37,125 nucleotides of DNA, taken from assembly GCA_041596215.1 (NCBI GenBank), contig JBFHIZ010000023.1:1-37125 (forward strand). Direction: 5' to 3'. Made by a program: the position numbers and the translations under genes. Positions 8,135-16,926 of this stretch are shown one piece after another. Every line of letters starts with the position of its first letter. Positions within the stretch are counted from its first letter, which is position 1. This DNA comes from JBFHIZ01 sp041596215. Its GTDB lineage: Bacteria > Bacillota > Clostridia > Lachnospirales > Lachnospiraceae. The notes under the pieces were generated by a model. The model saw only the letters and a program-made list of their open reading frames with translations. It was not told the origin of the DNA and did not search any database.

Positions 8135-8251
8135 CTTCTTCTTTCATCCAGACTTTACTGTCGGTTTTGGAATCTCACCAAATCAACCACTTTCATGGCT
8201 CGCGGACTTGTTATCACCGCCGGTAGGGAATTACACCCAACCCTGAAGAAC
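8135..8251 (-). promoter_or_regulatory. FMN riboswitch (RFN element)
   Basis: The minus strand carries the conserved RFN blocks in order: TCTTCAGGG, the ATTCCCTACCGGCGGT block, AGTCCGCGA, the TTGATTTGGTGAGATTCC block, AACCGACAGT and AGTCTGGATG. Helix P1 is closed by GTTCTTC (8245-8251) with GAAGAAG (8135-8141). It binds FMN and controls ribU through the hairpin at 8083-8115. Confidence 0.97.
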
Positions 8252-8272
8252 ATTATTTATTTTTCTACCAGT

Positions 8273-8300
8273 ATTATAACACCAATTTCAAAAAATGCAA
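8273..8300 (-). promoter_or_regulatory. Promoter of the riboswitch-ribU transcript
   Basis: The minus strand shows -35 TTGCAT (8295-8300), a 16-bp spacer and an extended -10 TGTTATAAT with TATAAT at 8273-8278, about 20 nt before the riboswitch. Confidence 0.75.
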
Positions 8301-8331
8301 TTCTTTCTTATTTTCTTTCTTACTTTCTTTT

Positions 8332-10668
8332 TTACTTGGCATTTTTAATTGTCAGTGCAATTCTTTTTTTCGCTTCATCCACAGATAGAATTTTTACATT
8401 TACAATATCCCCTATTTTTACTACTTCTAAAGGATGCTTGATATAACGATTTGTCAATTCTGATATATGTACAAGCCCATCTTGATGCACTCCAATATCT
8501 ACAAAAGCTCCAAAATCGATGACATTTCGTACGGTTCCTTTTAAAATCATTCCTGGTTTTAAATCTTTCATTTCCATAATATCACTTCTAAGAATAGGTG
8601 CTGGCATATCTTCCCTTGGATCTCTTGCTGGTTTTTCAAGTTCTTGCAAGATGTCTTGCAAAGTGATTTCTCCTATTCCCAACTCACTTGCCAGTTGATT
8701 CTTGTTTTTAATACGTTTGGAAATCCCACTGACTATATTAGTCATTTCTTCATTTGCGCCTTTGTTTGCTGAGAAATCGACTGTCACTTTTTCATTTTTT
8801 AAAGCTTCTGCCATTGCTTTTCCCATTGTCGTATTCGTTTGATTGACTACCATCTTTTTTTCGACTGATTTCCTTTTTGCATGTTGACCTTGCATTTTAT
8901 CTTTTTGTAATGCAACTTCTTTTTGAATGACACTAATGTCATTTATCGTCAATTGCAGTTTTTCGAGCAATTTCATGGTAGCCTTATAGGCTTCTGGATG
9001 AACGCTTGTTGCATCTAACGGATTATCACCATCTATAATTCGCATAAAACCTGCACATTGTTCATATGCTTTTGGTCCCAACTTTTCTACCTTTAACAAT
9101 TCTTTTCTATTTTTGAATCGCCCATTCTTTTCTCGATAATTCACAATATTCTTTGCAATAGTTTTTGATATTCCAGAAATATATTCTAAAAGTGGTGCAG
9201 AAGCTGTATTCAAATCTACTCCAACCTTATTTACACTATCTTCTACTACTGCAGAAAGAGCCGCCTTTAATTTCTTTTGATTCATGTCGTGTTGATATTG
9301 TCCAACTCCAATTGCTTGCGGTTCAATTTTTACTAATTCTGCCAAAGGATCTTGTAATCTTCTTGCAATAGAAGCTGCACTTCGCTGTCCCACATCATAA
9401 TTTGGAAATTCTTCCGTTGCAAGCTTACTCGCAGAATATACGGAAGCCCCTGCTTCATTTACAATAACATAGGACACTGGTTTTTTTAATTCCTTAATTA
9501 AGGATACTATCACCTGTTCCGATTCTCTTGATGCTGTTCCATTTCCCACAGAAATAATAGAAACTCCATAGGTATCAATAAATCCCTTTAGAATTTCTTT
9601 TGCTTCCGCAATTTTATTTTGTGGAGCAGTTGGATAAATCACCTTGGTATCCAATACTTTTCCCGTGGCATCAACAACCGCTAATTTACATCCTGTCCGA
9701 AAAGCCGGATCCCATCCTAATACCGTTTTCCCTGCAATAGGAGGTTGCATTAATAATTGTTCTAGATTTTTACCAAATATGCGAATTGCTCCATCTTCCG
9801 CTTTTTCACTCAATTCATTTCGAATATCTCTCTCAATTGCTTGTGCAATCAGTCTTTGATAGCTATCTAAAATCACTTCTTGTAACACTGGTGTCGTATA
9901 TTTATTTTCTTTCACAATCACTTGCTTTTCAAGAAATCGAATTATCTGTTCCACTGGTGCTACAATCTTAACGGAAAGTATTTTTTCTTTTTCCCCTCGA
10001 TTAATTGCAAGAATACGATGAGGTGCTATTTTTTTTACTGCTTCTTCATAAGCATAATACATTTCATATACCGATTCTTGCTCTTTGGTTTTGCATTCAG
10101 AAACAAGCATACCTTGTTGCATCGTTTCCTGTCTTATATATCTGCGATATTGCGCTTCGTCAGAAATCCTTTCTGCGAGAATATCCTTTGCCCCCTGTAT
10201 TGCATCCTTACTATCTTGTACTCCCTTTTCAGGATTCACATATTTTTCTGCCTCTTTTTCGATTGGTTCTTTTGCTTCCTGTAAAACAATATAATTTGCA
10301 AGCATTTCTAGTCCTTTTTCCTTTGCAATGCTTGCTCTTGTTTTTCTTTTTGGACGATATGGTCGGTACAAATCTTCTACTGCCACTAATGTATTGGCTT
10401 CTACAATTTGTAATCGTAATTCTTCCGTCATATTTCCTTGTTCCACAATTGTATGAATCACCTGCTCTTTTTTTTCTTCTAAAGACCTAAGATATTGTAA
10501 TCGTTCTGATAATCCTCTTAATTGTTCATCATCTAATTGCCCAGTTATTTCTTTTCTATATCTTGAAATAAAAGGAATGGTATTCCCTTCATCAATCAAT
10601 TCAATGGTTGCATCTACCTGCCATTTTTTGATATTTAATTCACTTGCTATTTTTTTTGCAATATCCAT
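8332..10668 (-). CDS. tex: Tex family S1 RNA-binding transcription accessory protein
   Basis: Tex is a conserved nucleic-acid-binding protein linked to transcription. The domains appear in the usual order: helical Tex-N (about 1-200) with SRYRKEITG and YRPYRPKRKTRA, a YqgF/RNase H-like fold (about 315-445) with GWDPAFRTGCKLA, helix-hairpin-helix repeats (about 485-550) with KNIVNYREKNGRF, and an S1 domain at the C-terminus (about 705-775) with GTVRNVIDFGAFVD. The 778-residue length is typical. AGAGGAGG precedes the ATG with a rather long gap; a nearer ATG is blocked by an immediate stop. It is monocistronic by its promoter at 10729-10757; ribU starts from its own promoter downstream. Confidence 0.96.
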   Translation of the reverse strand: MDIAKKIASELNIKKWQVDATIELIDEGNTIPFISRYRKEITGQLDDEQLRGLSERLQYLRSLEEKKEQVIHTIVEQGNMTEELRLQIVEANTLVAVEDLYRPYRPKRKTRASIAKEKGLEMLANYIVLQEAKEPIEKEAEKYVNPEKGVQDSKDAIQGAKDILAERISDEAQYRRYIRQETMQQGMLVSECKTKEQESVYEMYYAYEEAVKKIAPHRILAINRGEKEKILSVKIVAPVEQIIRFLEKQVIVKENKYTTPVLQEVILDSYQRLIAQAIERDIRNELSEKAEDGAIRIFGKNLEQLLMQPPIAGKTVLGWDPAFRTGCKLAVVDATGKVLDTKVIYPTAPQNKIAEAKEILKGFIDTYGVSIISVGNGTASRESEQVIVSLIKELKKPVSYVIVNEAGASVYSASKLATEEFPNYDVGQRSAASIARRLQDPLAELVKIEPQAIGVGQYQHDMNQKKLKAALSAVVEDSVNKVGVDLNTASAPLLEYISGISKTIAKNIVNYREKNGRFKNRKELLKVEKLGPKAYEQCAGFMRIIDGDNPLDATSVHPEAYKATMKLLEKLQLTINDISVIQKEVALQKDKMQGQHAKRKSVEKKMVVNQTNTTMGKAMAEALKNEKVTVDFSANKGANEEMTNIVSGISKRIKNKNQLASELGIGEITLQDILQELEKPARDPREDMPAPILRSDIMEMKDLKPGMILKGTVRNVIDFGAFVDIGVHQDGLVHISELTNRYIKHPLEVVKIGDIVNVKILSVDEAKKRIALTIKNAK

Positions 10669-10728
10669 TATTCCATTGCCTCCTCTTACTTTTTTCTTTA
10701 TCCCATTATTTCACGAAAAATCAATCAA

Positions 10729-10757
10729 ATTATAGCATGCGGTTTTTCGAGCGTCAA
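10729..10757 (-). promoter_or_regulatory. tex promoter
   Basis: TTGACG (10752-10757) and a perfect TATAAT (10729-10734) on the minus strand are 17 bp apart. This is one of the strongest promoter matches in the window and faces away from the plus-strand promoter at 10782. Confidence 0.85.
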
Positions 10758-10781
10758 CAAAGCAAATTCCACCCTCGTCAC

Positions 10782-10810
10782 TTGACATCCAGTCATAAAT
10801 GATAGAAAAT
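10782..10810 (+). promoter_or_regulatory. Likely promoter of the DUF4190-like gene
   Basis: A perfect -35 TTGACA (10782-10787) lies 17 bp before GAAAAT (10805-10810), which is a weak -10. The spacing and position, about 35 nt before the start codon, are suitable. Confidence 0.5.
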
Positions 10811-10845
10811 AGAAAACAGAAAATATAGTAAAGAGGTGGGTTTTT

Positions 10846-11328
10846 ATGGAAGAAAATAAACACGTACAATCGAACTCCACAACCGAATATGCAAACATCG
10901 CTAACCCAAAAGGATCTCGTTTTGCTTCTGCTTCTCTTGTATTAGGGATTCTAGGAACAGCTTGCGGATTATTCCTTTTTTGGACACCCTTAGTATTAAT
11001 TGGTTTCATTGGTGGAGGACTGGCTATTCTATTTGCGATACTTTCTAAAGGTAATCGAAAGAAAATGGAGCCTCATGCAAAAACAGGATTTATTTTTGGA
11101 ATCCTTGCACCTACCATTGCCACGATTACACTTACACTTACGATTGTTTCATCTTTTTATATTTTAAGAAATGATGAAAGCATTCGCAATGCTACAAGAG
11201 AGAACATTATTGCATATGAAAACGTCCTAAAAGACATTTATGGTGAGGAAGCCATGGAAGAATACGAACTCACCTATGGAAAAGAATTCGATTTTGTAAA
11301 TACTTTTAATCAACTATTCGGAGAATAA
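10846..11328 (+). CDS. Small DUF4190-like membrane protein
   Basis: The 160-residue protein has a polar N-terminus and a hydrophobic hairpin (about residues 28-66) with the phrase SLVLGILGTACGL, followed by a third helix (about 82-106) around GFIFGILA. This is the layout of DUF4190-type proteins. The C-terminal 50 residues are acidic and probably extracellular. AGAGGTGG precedes the ATG. No function is known. It points away from tex and is followed after 59 bp by another membrane-protein gene in the same direction. Confidence 0.7.
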   Translation: MEENKHVQSNSTTEYANIANPKGSRFASASLVLGILGTACGLFLFWTPLVLIGFIGGGLAILFAILSKGNRKKMEPHAKTGFIFGILAPTIATITLTLTIVSSFYILRNDESIRNATRENIIAYENVLKDIYGEEAMEEYELTYGKEFDFVNTFNQLFGE

Positions 11329-11387
11329 CTATTCCTAGAATAAATACTCTATAACCGATGTTAGTATAATAGATAGGAGCATTCACT

Positions 11388-12122
11388 ATGCAAAACAAAA
11401 ATTATGTAAATTCCCTTAAATTAAAAGCAAAAGAAAAGTTATTAGGTCATTATAACCTTATCATTCCTGCATTACTAATGATTAGTATTTTTCATTTATT
11501 AGTCAATAATATTTCTATATCTATGGATCGTGAACCTGGTTTTCGTATTTCCTTTATATTATATCTCATTTTTTCTGCAATTAGCATTCTTTTGCTAACT
11601 GTTTTTTCTATTGGAAAAGCAAATTTATTTTTAAACGTAATGACAAATCGAGACGCAAAATTAAATGATATTTATAAAGGCTTTACCATCGATCCCAAAC
11701 GTTCCCTTTCGTTATGCGGTATTTATATCTTTATTGTTGGCATTTTGGGTTATCTTCCTTATATGATTTTTCAACGCCTGCTAACTAAAACATTTTTTCA
11801 AGAAACTTTCCCTATAAACTATTTTCTATTATTATTTATTCCATTTTTACTGTTACTTATTTTATTTATATATATTGCTCTTAGTTTATCGCAGATTTTT
11901 TATATCGCAAATGATTTTCCATCACTTTCTGCGATTGATAGCATAAAATTTAATCTAAAAATTATGAAGGGTAATCGACTCCAACTTTTAAAACTCCATA
12001 TCCATTTTATTCCTTGGTATCTCTTATCCATTCTTACCCTTGGAATTGCTCTCCTTTGGATCCTTCCCTATTTATATTCCACTTTAACCTTATTTTACTT
12101 AGATTTAATCAATAAACAATAA
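11388..12122 (+). CDS. DUF975-like integral membrane protein
   Basis: The 244-residue protein has about five to six hydrophobic helices. The N-terminus (SLKLKAKEKLLGHYNLIIPAL) and the segment with IGKANLFLNVMTNRDAKLNDIYKGF follow the DUF975 pattern of Firmicute membrane proteins without known role. AGGAG lies before the ATG. A TATAAT at 11365-11370 could be its own -10, although no good -35 is seen, so read-through from the preceding gene is possible. It ends in a shared bidirectional terminator. Confidence 0.72.
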   Translation: MQNKNYVNSLKLKAKEKLLGHYNLIIPALLMISIFHLLVNNISISMDREPGFRISFILYLIFSAISILLLTVFSIGKANLFLNVMTNRDAKLNDIYKGFTIDPKRSLSLCGIYIFIVGILGYLPYMIFQRLLTKTFFQETFPINYFLLLFIPFLLLLILFIYIALSLSQIFYIANDFPSLSAIDSIKFNLKIMKGNRLQLLKLHIHFIPWYLLSILTLGIALLWILPYLYSTLTLFYLDLINKQ

Positions 12123-12153
12123 AAATGGAAAGCATTAATTTGCTTTCCATTTT
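12122..12153. terminator. Bidirectional terminator between the DUF975-like gene and prfB
   Basis: A perfect stem AAAATGGAAAGCA/TGCTTTCCATTTT has a 6-nt loop, with A and T runs on both sides. It serves the plus-strand membrane-protein gene and the minus-strand prfB, whose stop codon lies in the loop. Confidence 0.85.
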
Positions 12154-13238
12154 AAATAGGCATTAATAAACGTATCAATATCTCCATCTAACACATGATC
12201 TGCTTGCGACATTTCTACATTTGTTCGATGATCTTTTACCATCGTATAAGGTTGCAACACATAAGATCTAATTTGATTTCCCCATCCAATATCTTTTACT
12301 TCCCCTCGAATTCCAGAAAGTTTTTCTGCATTTTCTTCTTGTTTTAGTAAATAAAGTTTTGCTTTTAACATTTGCATGGCTTTATCTTTATTACTATGCT
12401 GCGAGCGCTCATTTTGGCATGTTACAACGACTCCTGTCGGGAAATGGGTGATTCGTATTGCCGAAGAAGTTTTATTGATATGTTGCCCTCCAGCACCACT
12501 ACTGCGATAGGTATCGATACGAATCTCGTCTTCTTTAACCTCAATATCCAAATCTTCCTCAATATCAGGCATTACATCTAACGATGCAAAAGATGTTTGT
12601 CGTTTCCCCTGTGCATTAAACGGTGATATCCTCACCAACCGATGTACTCCTTTTTCTGATTTTAGAAATCCATATGCATTCATGCCATTCACCTGAAATG
12701 TAATTGATTTAATTCCGGCTTCATCTCCATCCAAAAAATCTAGCACTTCAATAGTAAATCCTTTTTTTTCAGCCCAACGAGTATACATTCGATACAGCAT
12801 ACTAGCCCAATCACAACTCTCTGTTCCTCCAGCTCCTGCATTCAACTTTAAAATGGCATTGCTAGTATCATATGGTTGATTTAATAATGTGCGAACACGC
12901 ATCGATTCAAAGGACAGAATCAAAGCATCCATTTCTTGCCGAATTTCTGCTTGCATAGTATCATCTTCTTCCTCATTACCCATTTCTATCATAAGTAAAA
13001 TATCTTCGAAAGAAGATTCCATTTTTTCAATTTCCAAAACCAAATCCTTTAACTCTTTTAACTCTTTCATATACAGATTTGATTGTTCTGGGTTGTCCCA
13101 AAAATCAGGTGCTTCCATCTGTCTTTCCAGCTCTTCGATTCGTTGAATTTTATTTTCTAATCCCAACGAATTTTTCAATTCTGCAATTGGTTCTTTATAG
13201 AGAAGAATTTCCGATTTGTATTGCTCTAATTCTACCAT
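12135..13238 (-). CDS. prfB: Peptide chain release factor 2, without programmed frameshift
   Basis: RF2 recognises UGA and UAA and triggers release of the finished peptide on the ribosome. The stop-codon-reading SPF motif is at residues 205-207 and the catalytic GGQ at 250-252, in the setting GAGGQHINKTSSA. The N-terminal coiled-coil arm is complete. In many bacteria RF2 is autoregulated by an in-frame UGA and a +1 shift near codon 26. Here the reading frame runs straight through the equivalent segment (SLGLENK), so this control is absent. It follows secA by 14 nt, the common secA-prfB arrangement, and depends on upstream promoters. Confidence 0.96.
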   Translation of the reverse strand: MVELEQYKSEILLYKEPIAELKNSLGLENKIQRIEELERQMEAPDFWDNPEQSNLYMKELKELKDLVLEIEKMESSFEDILLMIEMGNEEEDDTMQAEIRQEMDALILSFESMRVRTLLNQPYDTSNAILKLNAGAGGTESCDWASMLYRMYTRWAEKKGFTIEVLDFLDGDEAGIKSITFQVNGMNAYGFLKSEKGVHRLVRISPFNAQGKRQTSFASLDVMPDIEEDLDIEVKEDEIRIDTYRSSGAGGQHINKTSSAIRITHFPTGVVVTCQNERSQHSNKDKAMQMLKAKLYLLKQEENAEKLSGIRGEVKDIGWGNQIRSYVLQPYTMVKDHRTNVEMSQADHVLDGDIDTFINAYLKWKAN

Positions 13239-13252
13239 TATTTTTGACCGCC

Positions 13253-15817
13253 CTACTTTTTACCACAACATTGCTTATATTTCTTTCCACTTCCGCAAGG
13301 ACACGGATCATTTGGATAAACTTTTGCATTACTCCTTTTAACAGGTACCTTTAATGCCGAATCATCTTTATTCGTTCCTGTTACTTTCGCAACTTGTTCA
13401 CGTTCTACTTTTTGTTCCACTTTGATACGAAGCAATAAACGAACCGTATCTTGTTGAATATTTGCAGTCATATCATCAAACATTTCGTAGCCATTCATTT
13501 TGTACTCTACTAATGGGTCTCTTTGTCCATATGCTTGCAATCCTATTCCTTGACGTAATTGCACCATATCATCAATATGATCCATCCACTTCTTATCAAT
13601 TACCTTTAATAAAAACACACGCTCTAATTCTCGAATAGCCTCAGGTTGTGGGAATTCCGCTTCTTTGTTTTCATATAATTTTACTGCTTCTTCTTTTAAC
13701 TGATGTTTCAAATTATTCTTTTTATTTCCATGAATTCGTTCTATCGTAATAGGTTCTAATGGAATAATAGGAAGCAATAGTGTATTTAACTCATGAATAT
13801 TCCAATCCTCTTTATCTGCATCTTCACGAATACACATATCCACTTTGCTTTCCACAAAATCCGTAATCATTTTATAGATTGAATCCCTCATGCTTTCTCC
13901 ATCAAGCACTTTTCTTCGATCTTTATATATTATTTCTCTTTGTTCATTCATAACTTCATCGTATTCCAATAAATTTTTACGAATTCCAAAGTTATTTCCT
14001 TCTATTTTTCTTTGTGCTGATTCAATTGCATTTGAAAGCATTCCATGTTGAATTTCTTGTCCTTCTGGTATGCCTAGCATATTAAATGTATTTAGTAATC
14101 TTTCAGAACTAAACAAACGCATCAAATCATCTTCAAGAGATATATAGAATTTTGATTCTCCCAAATCTCCTTGACGACCAGAACGTCCACGTAATTGATT
14201 ATCAATACGTCTTGATTCATGCCGTTCTGTACCGATAACTTTTAGTCCTCCAGCCGCTTTTGCTTCTTCATCTAATTTAATGTCAGTACCACGTCCAGCC
14301 ATATTCGTAGCAATGGTAACGGCTCCTGCCATACCTGCGTTTGCAATAATTTCTGCTTCAAGCTCATGAAATTTTGCATTTAAAACTTTATGTGGAATCC
14401 CTATTTTTTTCAACTTATGGCTAATTTCTTCTGATGCTTCAATTGTAATCGTGCCGACTAATACCGGTTGTTTCTTTTCATGCGCTTCCGCAATTTCATT
14501 AACGATTGCATTTAATTTTTCACGACGTGTTTTATATACGGCATCGTTGTAATCTTTTCTTGCAATCGGTTTATTGGTCGGAATTTCAATAACATCCATT
14601 CCATAAATATCTCTAAATTCTTTTTCTTCTGTTAATGCTGTACCTGTCATACCAGATTTTTTCGCATATTTATTAAAGAAATTTTGGAAAGTAATCGTTG
14701 CTAGTGTTTTACTCTCTCTTTTAACTTTAACTTTTTCTTTTGCCTCAATCGCTTGATGCAACCCATCCGAATAACGACGCCCCGGCATAATACGTCCAGT
14801 AAACTCATCTACAATTAATACTTGATCTTCTTTTACTACATAATCTTTATCTCGAAACATTAAATTATGTGCACGAAGTGCAAGATTTACATTATGTTGA
14901 ATTTCTAAATTTTCTGGATCTGCCAAATTTTCAATTTGGAAAAACCTTTCTACTTTATCAATCCCTTGTTGTGTCAAGTTTACAATTTTATCTTTTTCAT
15001 TAACAATGAAATCTCCTGTTTCTTCCTGCTCAATACCCATAATTGCATCCATTTTTGTCATTTCAGGAAGATCTTCTCCACGCTTCATCTGTCTTGCCAA
15101 AATATCACACGCTTCATATAATTGCGTGGATTTGCTACTTTGACCAGAAATGATAAGTGGTGTTCTAGCTTCATCAATCAAAACGGAATCCACTTCATCA
15201 ATAATTGCATAATTCAATTCTTTTAAAACCAATTGTTCCTTGTATATAACCATATTATCACGCAAATAATCAAAACCTATTTCATTGTTTGTTACATAAG
15301 TAATATCACAATCATATGCTTCTTTCCGTTCGGCTGGTTTCATCGAATTTAAAACCACCCCAACCGTTAACCCTAAAAATTCATGAACTTGTCCCATCCA
15401 TTCCGAGTCACGTTTTGCTAAATAATCATTTACCGTAATAATATGAACGCCTTTTCCAGTAAGGGCATTTAAATATGCAGGTAATAAACAGGTCTGCGTT
15501 TTTCCTTCTCCTGTTTTCATTTCTGCAATTCTTCCTTGATGAAGAATAATACCTCCGAGTAATTGCACTCGATAATGCTCTGTTTTTAAAATTCTTCTTG
15601 TTGCTTCTCGAACAAGTGCATATGCTTCCGGAAGTAAATCGTCAATTGCCTCTCCCTTTTCAATTCGAAGCTTATATTCTTTCGTTTTTTCTTTCATCTC
15701 ATCATCCGTGAGTTTCATCATTCCTTCACGTAATGCCTCGATTTCGTCAACTTTACTCTGTAATTTCTTTATTTCATGTTCACTATGTGTTCCAAATATT
15801 TTTTCATACCATTTCAT
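13253..15817 (-). CDS. secA: Preprotein translocase ATPase SecA
   Basis: SecA drives export of unfolded preproteins through SecYEG. The 854-residue protein shows Walker A GEGKT (103-107), DEVD (207-210), the preprotein cross-linking domain, TNMAGRGTD, the second helicase motif ERHESRRIDNQLRGRSGRQGD, the helical wing and scaffold, and a C-terminal zinc-binding tail CPCGSGKKYKQCC. It is the housekeeping SecA by length and tail. GGAG precedes the ATG. Its promoter is at 15869-15897, and prfB follows in the same transcript. Confidence 0.98.
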   Translation of the reverse strand: MKWYEKIFGTHSEHEIKKLQSKVDEIEALREGMMKLTDDEMKEKTKEYKLRIEKGEAIDDLLPEAYALVREATRRILKTEHYRVQLLGGIILHQGRIAEMKTGEGKTQTCLLPAYLNALTGKGVHIITVNDYLAKRDSEWMGQVHEFLGLTVGVVLNSMKPAERKEAYDCDITYVTNNEIGFDYLRDNMVIYKEQLVLKELNYAIIDEVDSVLIDEARTPLIISGQSSKSTQLYEACDILARQMKRGEDLPEMTKMDAIMGIEQEETGDFIVNEKDKIVNLTQQGIDKVERFFQIENLADPENLEIQHNVNLALRAHNLMFRDKDYVVKEDQVLIVDEFTGRIMPGRRYSDGLHQAIEAKEKVKVKRESKTLATITFQNFFNKYAKKSGMTGTALTEEKEFRDIYGMDVIEIPTNKPIARKDYNDAVYKTRREKLNAIVNEIAEAHEKKQPVLVGTITIEASEEISHKLKKIGIPHKVLNAKFHELEAEIIANAGMAGAVTIATNMAGRGTDIKLDEEAKAAGGLKVIGTERHESRRIDNQLRGRSGRQGDLGESKFYISLEDDLMRLFSSERLLNTFNMLGIPEGQEIQHGMLSNAIESAQRKIEGNNFGIRKNLLEYDEVMNEQREIIYKDRRKVLDGESMRDSIYKMITDFVESKVDMCIREDADKEDWNIHELNTLLLPIIPLEPITIERIHGNKKNNLKHQLKEEAVKLYENKEAEFPQPEAIRELERVFLLKVIDKKWMDHIDDMVQLRQGIGLQAYGQRDPLVEYKMNGYEMFDDMTANIQQDTVRLLLRIKVEQKVEREQVAKVTGTNKDDSALKVPVKRSNAKVYPNDPCPCGSGKKYKQCCGKK

Positions 15818-15868
15818 AAGGTTTCAAGCTCCAATTCTTTATCATTAAATGTTATAAACTTAAATTTA

Positions 15869-15897
15869 ATTGTAACAGAAATAGTTCTTTAATTCAA
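15869..15897 (-). promoter_or_regulatory. secA-prfB promoter
   Basis: The minus strand shows -35 TTGAAT (15892-15897) and -10 TACAAT (15869-15874) with a 17-bp spacer, about 50 nt before the secA start codon. Confidence 0.8.
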
Positions 15898-15923
15898 GAA
15901 TACATACTCTTATTATTCAACTT

Positions 15924-15953
15924 AAAAAAGGCATGCAGTAAATGCATGCCTTT
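15924..15953 (-). terminator. hpf terminator
   Basis: On the minus strand AAAGGCATGCA pairs with TGCATGCCTTT around a 5-nt loop, followed by a T run. It lies just after the hpf stop and before the secA promoter. Confidence 0.9.
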
Positions 15954-15964
15954 CAATTTCTTAT

Positions 15965-16495
15965 CTATTTTTCTGGTTCAATTAAACCAAACGATCCATC
16001 TTTCCTCTTATATACAACACTTGTTTCATTGGTTTCTGCATTTCGAAATACAAAAAAATTGTGTCCTAATAAGTCCATTTGAATGCAAGCATCTTCAGGA
16101 TACATCGGTTTCATTTCAAATTGTTTTGTACGAACTATTTTTATTTCCTCTTCATCTTCTAATTCTACTTCTTCCACAAATTCTTTCTTGAAATTGCTAG
16201 CAGCTTGATGTTGATCAACTAATTTTTTTCGATATTTTATTAATTGTCTTTCAATTACTTCCTCTACTAAATCAAGAGACACATACATATCACTGCTTTC
16301 TTGCTCTGAACGAATAATACTTCCTTTTACTGGAATCGTCACTTCAATTTTCTGTCGATCTTTTTTTACATTTAATGTTACATGTACTTCCGTCTCAGAT
16401 GTAAAATACTTTTCTAGTTTTCCTAATTTTTCCATGATTGCAGATTTTAGGCTAGGTGTTACTTCAATATTTCTTCCACTTATGATAAATTTCAT
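15965..16495 (-). CDS. hpf: Ribosome hibernation promoting factor, long form
   Basis: Long HPF pairs ribosomes into inactive 100S dimers in stationary phase. The N-terminal beta-alpha domain begins MKFIISGRNIEVTPSLK and covers about 100 residues. A charged linker leads to the C-terminal dimerisation domain (KPMYPEDACIQMDLLGHNFFVFRN to the end). The open frame extends 20 codons upstream, but that extension contains the promoter's -10 box, so it cannot be translated from that promoter. AAGGA lies 8 nt before the ATG at 16495, giving 176 residues, the normal size. It is monocistronic between its promoter and a strong terminator. Confidence 0.95.
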   Translation of the reverse strand: MKFIISGRNIEVTPSLKSAIMEKLGKLEKYFTSETEVHVTLNVKKDRQKIEVTIPVKGSIIRSEQESSDMYVSLDLVEEVIERQLIKYRKKLVDQHQAASNFKKEFVEEVELEDEEEIKIVRTKQFEMKPMYPEDACIQMDLLGHNFFVFRNAETNETSVVYKRKDGSFGLIEPEK

Positions 16496-16538
16496 ATCCA
16501 TCATCCTTCCATCGTTTACTCCACTTTCGTGTACACAT

Positions 16539-16568
16539 ATTATACCACAATTCATTCATAAGATACAA
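16539..16568 (-). promoter_or_regulatory. hpf promoter (extended -10)
   Basis: The minus strand carries TGGTATAAT, an extended -10 with TATAAT at 16539-16544. The -35 match (TTGTAT, 16563-16568, 18-bp spacer) is poor. Its place inside the open frame fixes the hpf start downstream. Confidence 0.65.
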
Positions 16569-16693
16569 TTTTTCCATTCAATTATTAAGTGCACTATATT
16601 TGATTTTTGTCAAGAGATTTATCTGGTTTTTATACAAATTTTACATTTTCATGAGAACTATACAAAACGGATGTTCTTTCGGTTACCATAAAA

Positions 16694-16795
16694 TATATTC
16701 GCTTTTATCCTAACTTTTGTTGATAGCGTGGATAACTTCGTGTATAAGTCAAAGTTCCTTTAAATACGCACTTTTTAAAAAGAAGTTATCCACAC
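16694..16795. promoter_or_regulatory. Inverted pair of DnaA-box-like sites
   Basis: In the roughly 300-bp gap between hpf and the NlpC/P60 gene, TTATCCACA (16786-16794, plus) is a perfect match to the DnaA box consensus. TTATCCACG (16727-16735, minus) differs at the last base. The two lie in perfect 12-bp inverted arms, GTGGATAACTTC (16728-16739) and GAAGTTATCCAC (16782-16793), 42 bp apart. A partial third site, TTATCCTAA, lies at about 16695. No dnaA or dnaN gene is near. The rest of the gap shows no gene. Confidence 0.5.
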
Positions 16796-16860
16796 ACTTT
16801 TTTTACTAATTTTTACATATTTATTGCATTTGTGCATCTTGCTGAATTTCCTATTTTTTC

Positions 16861-16897
16861 AAAAAAAGAGCTTCACTATTTTATTATAGTGAAGCTC
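16861..16897 (-). terminator. Terminator of the NlpC/P60 gene
   Basis: A 12-bp stem GAGCTTCACTAT/ATAGTGAAGCTC with a 6-nt loop is followed on the minus strand by seven T residues, 30 nt after the gene's stop. Confidence 0.9.
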
Positions 16898-16926
16898 GTA
16901 CTTTTTTCCTATTGAAAATATGGATA

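Noticed and set aside
10005..10490. Plus-strand open frame of 161 codons
   Set aside because: It lies antisense within tex, has a Leu/Phe/Tyr-rich composition typical of a shadow frame, and has no ribosome site.
12135..13238. Programmed frameshift site in prfB
   Set aside because: The frame is open throughout and no in-frame TGA occurs near codon 25.
16694..16795. Chromosomal origin (oriC)
   Set aside because: Only two good DnaA boxes, and no dnaA, dnaN, rpmH or gidA genes nearby.
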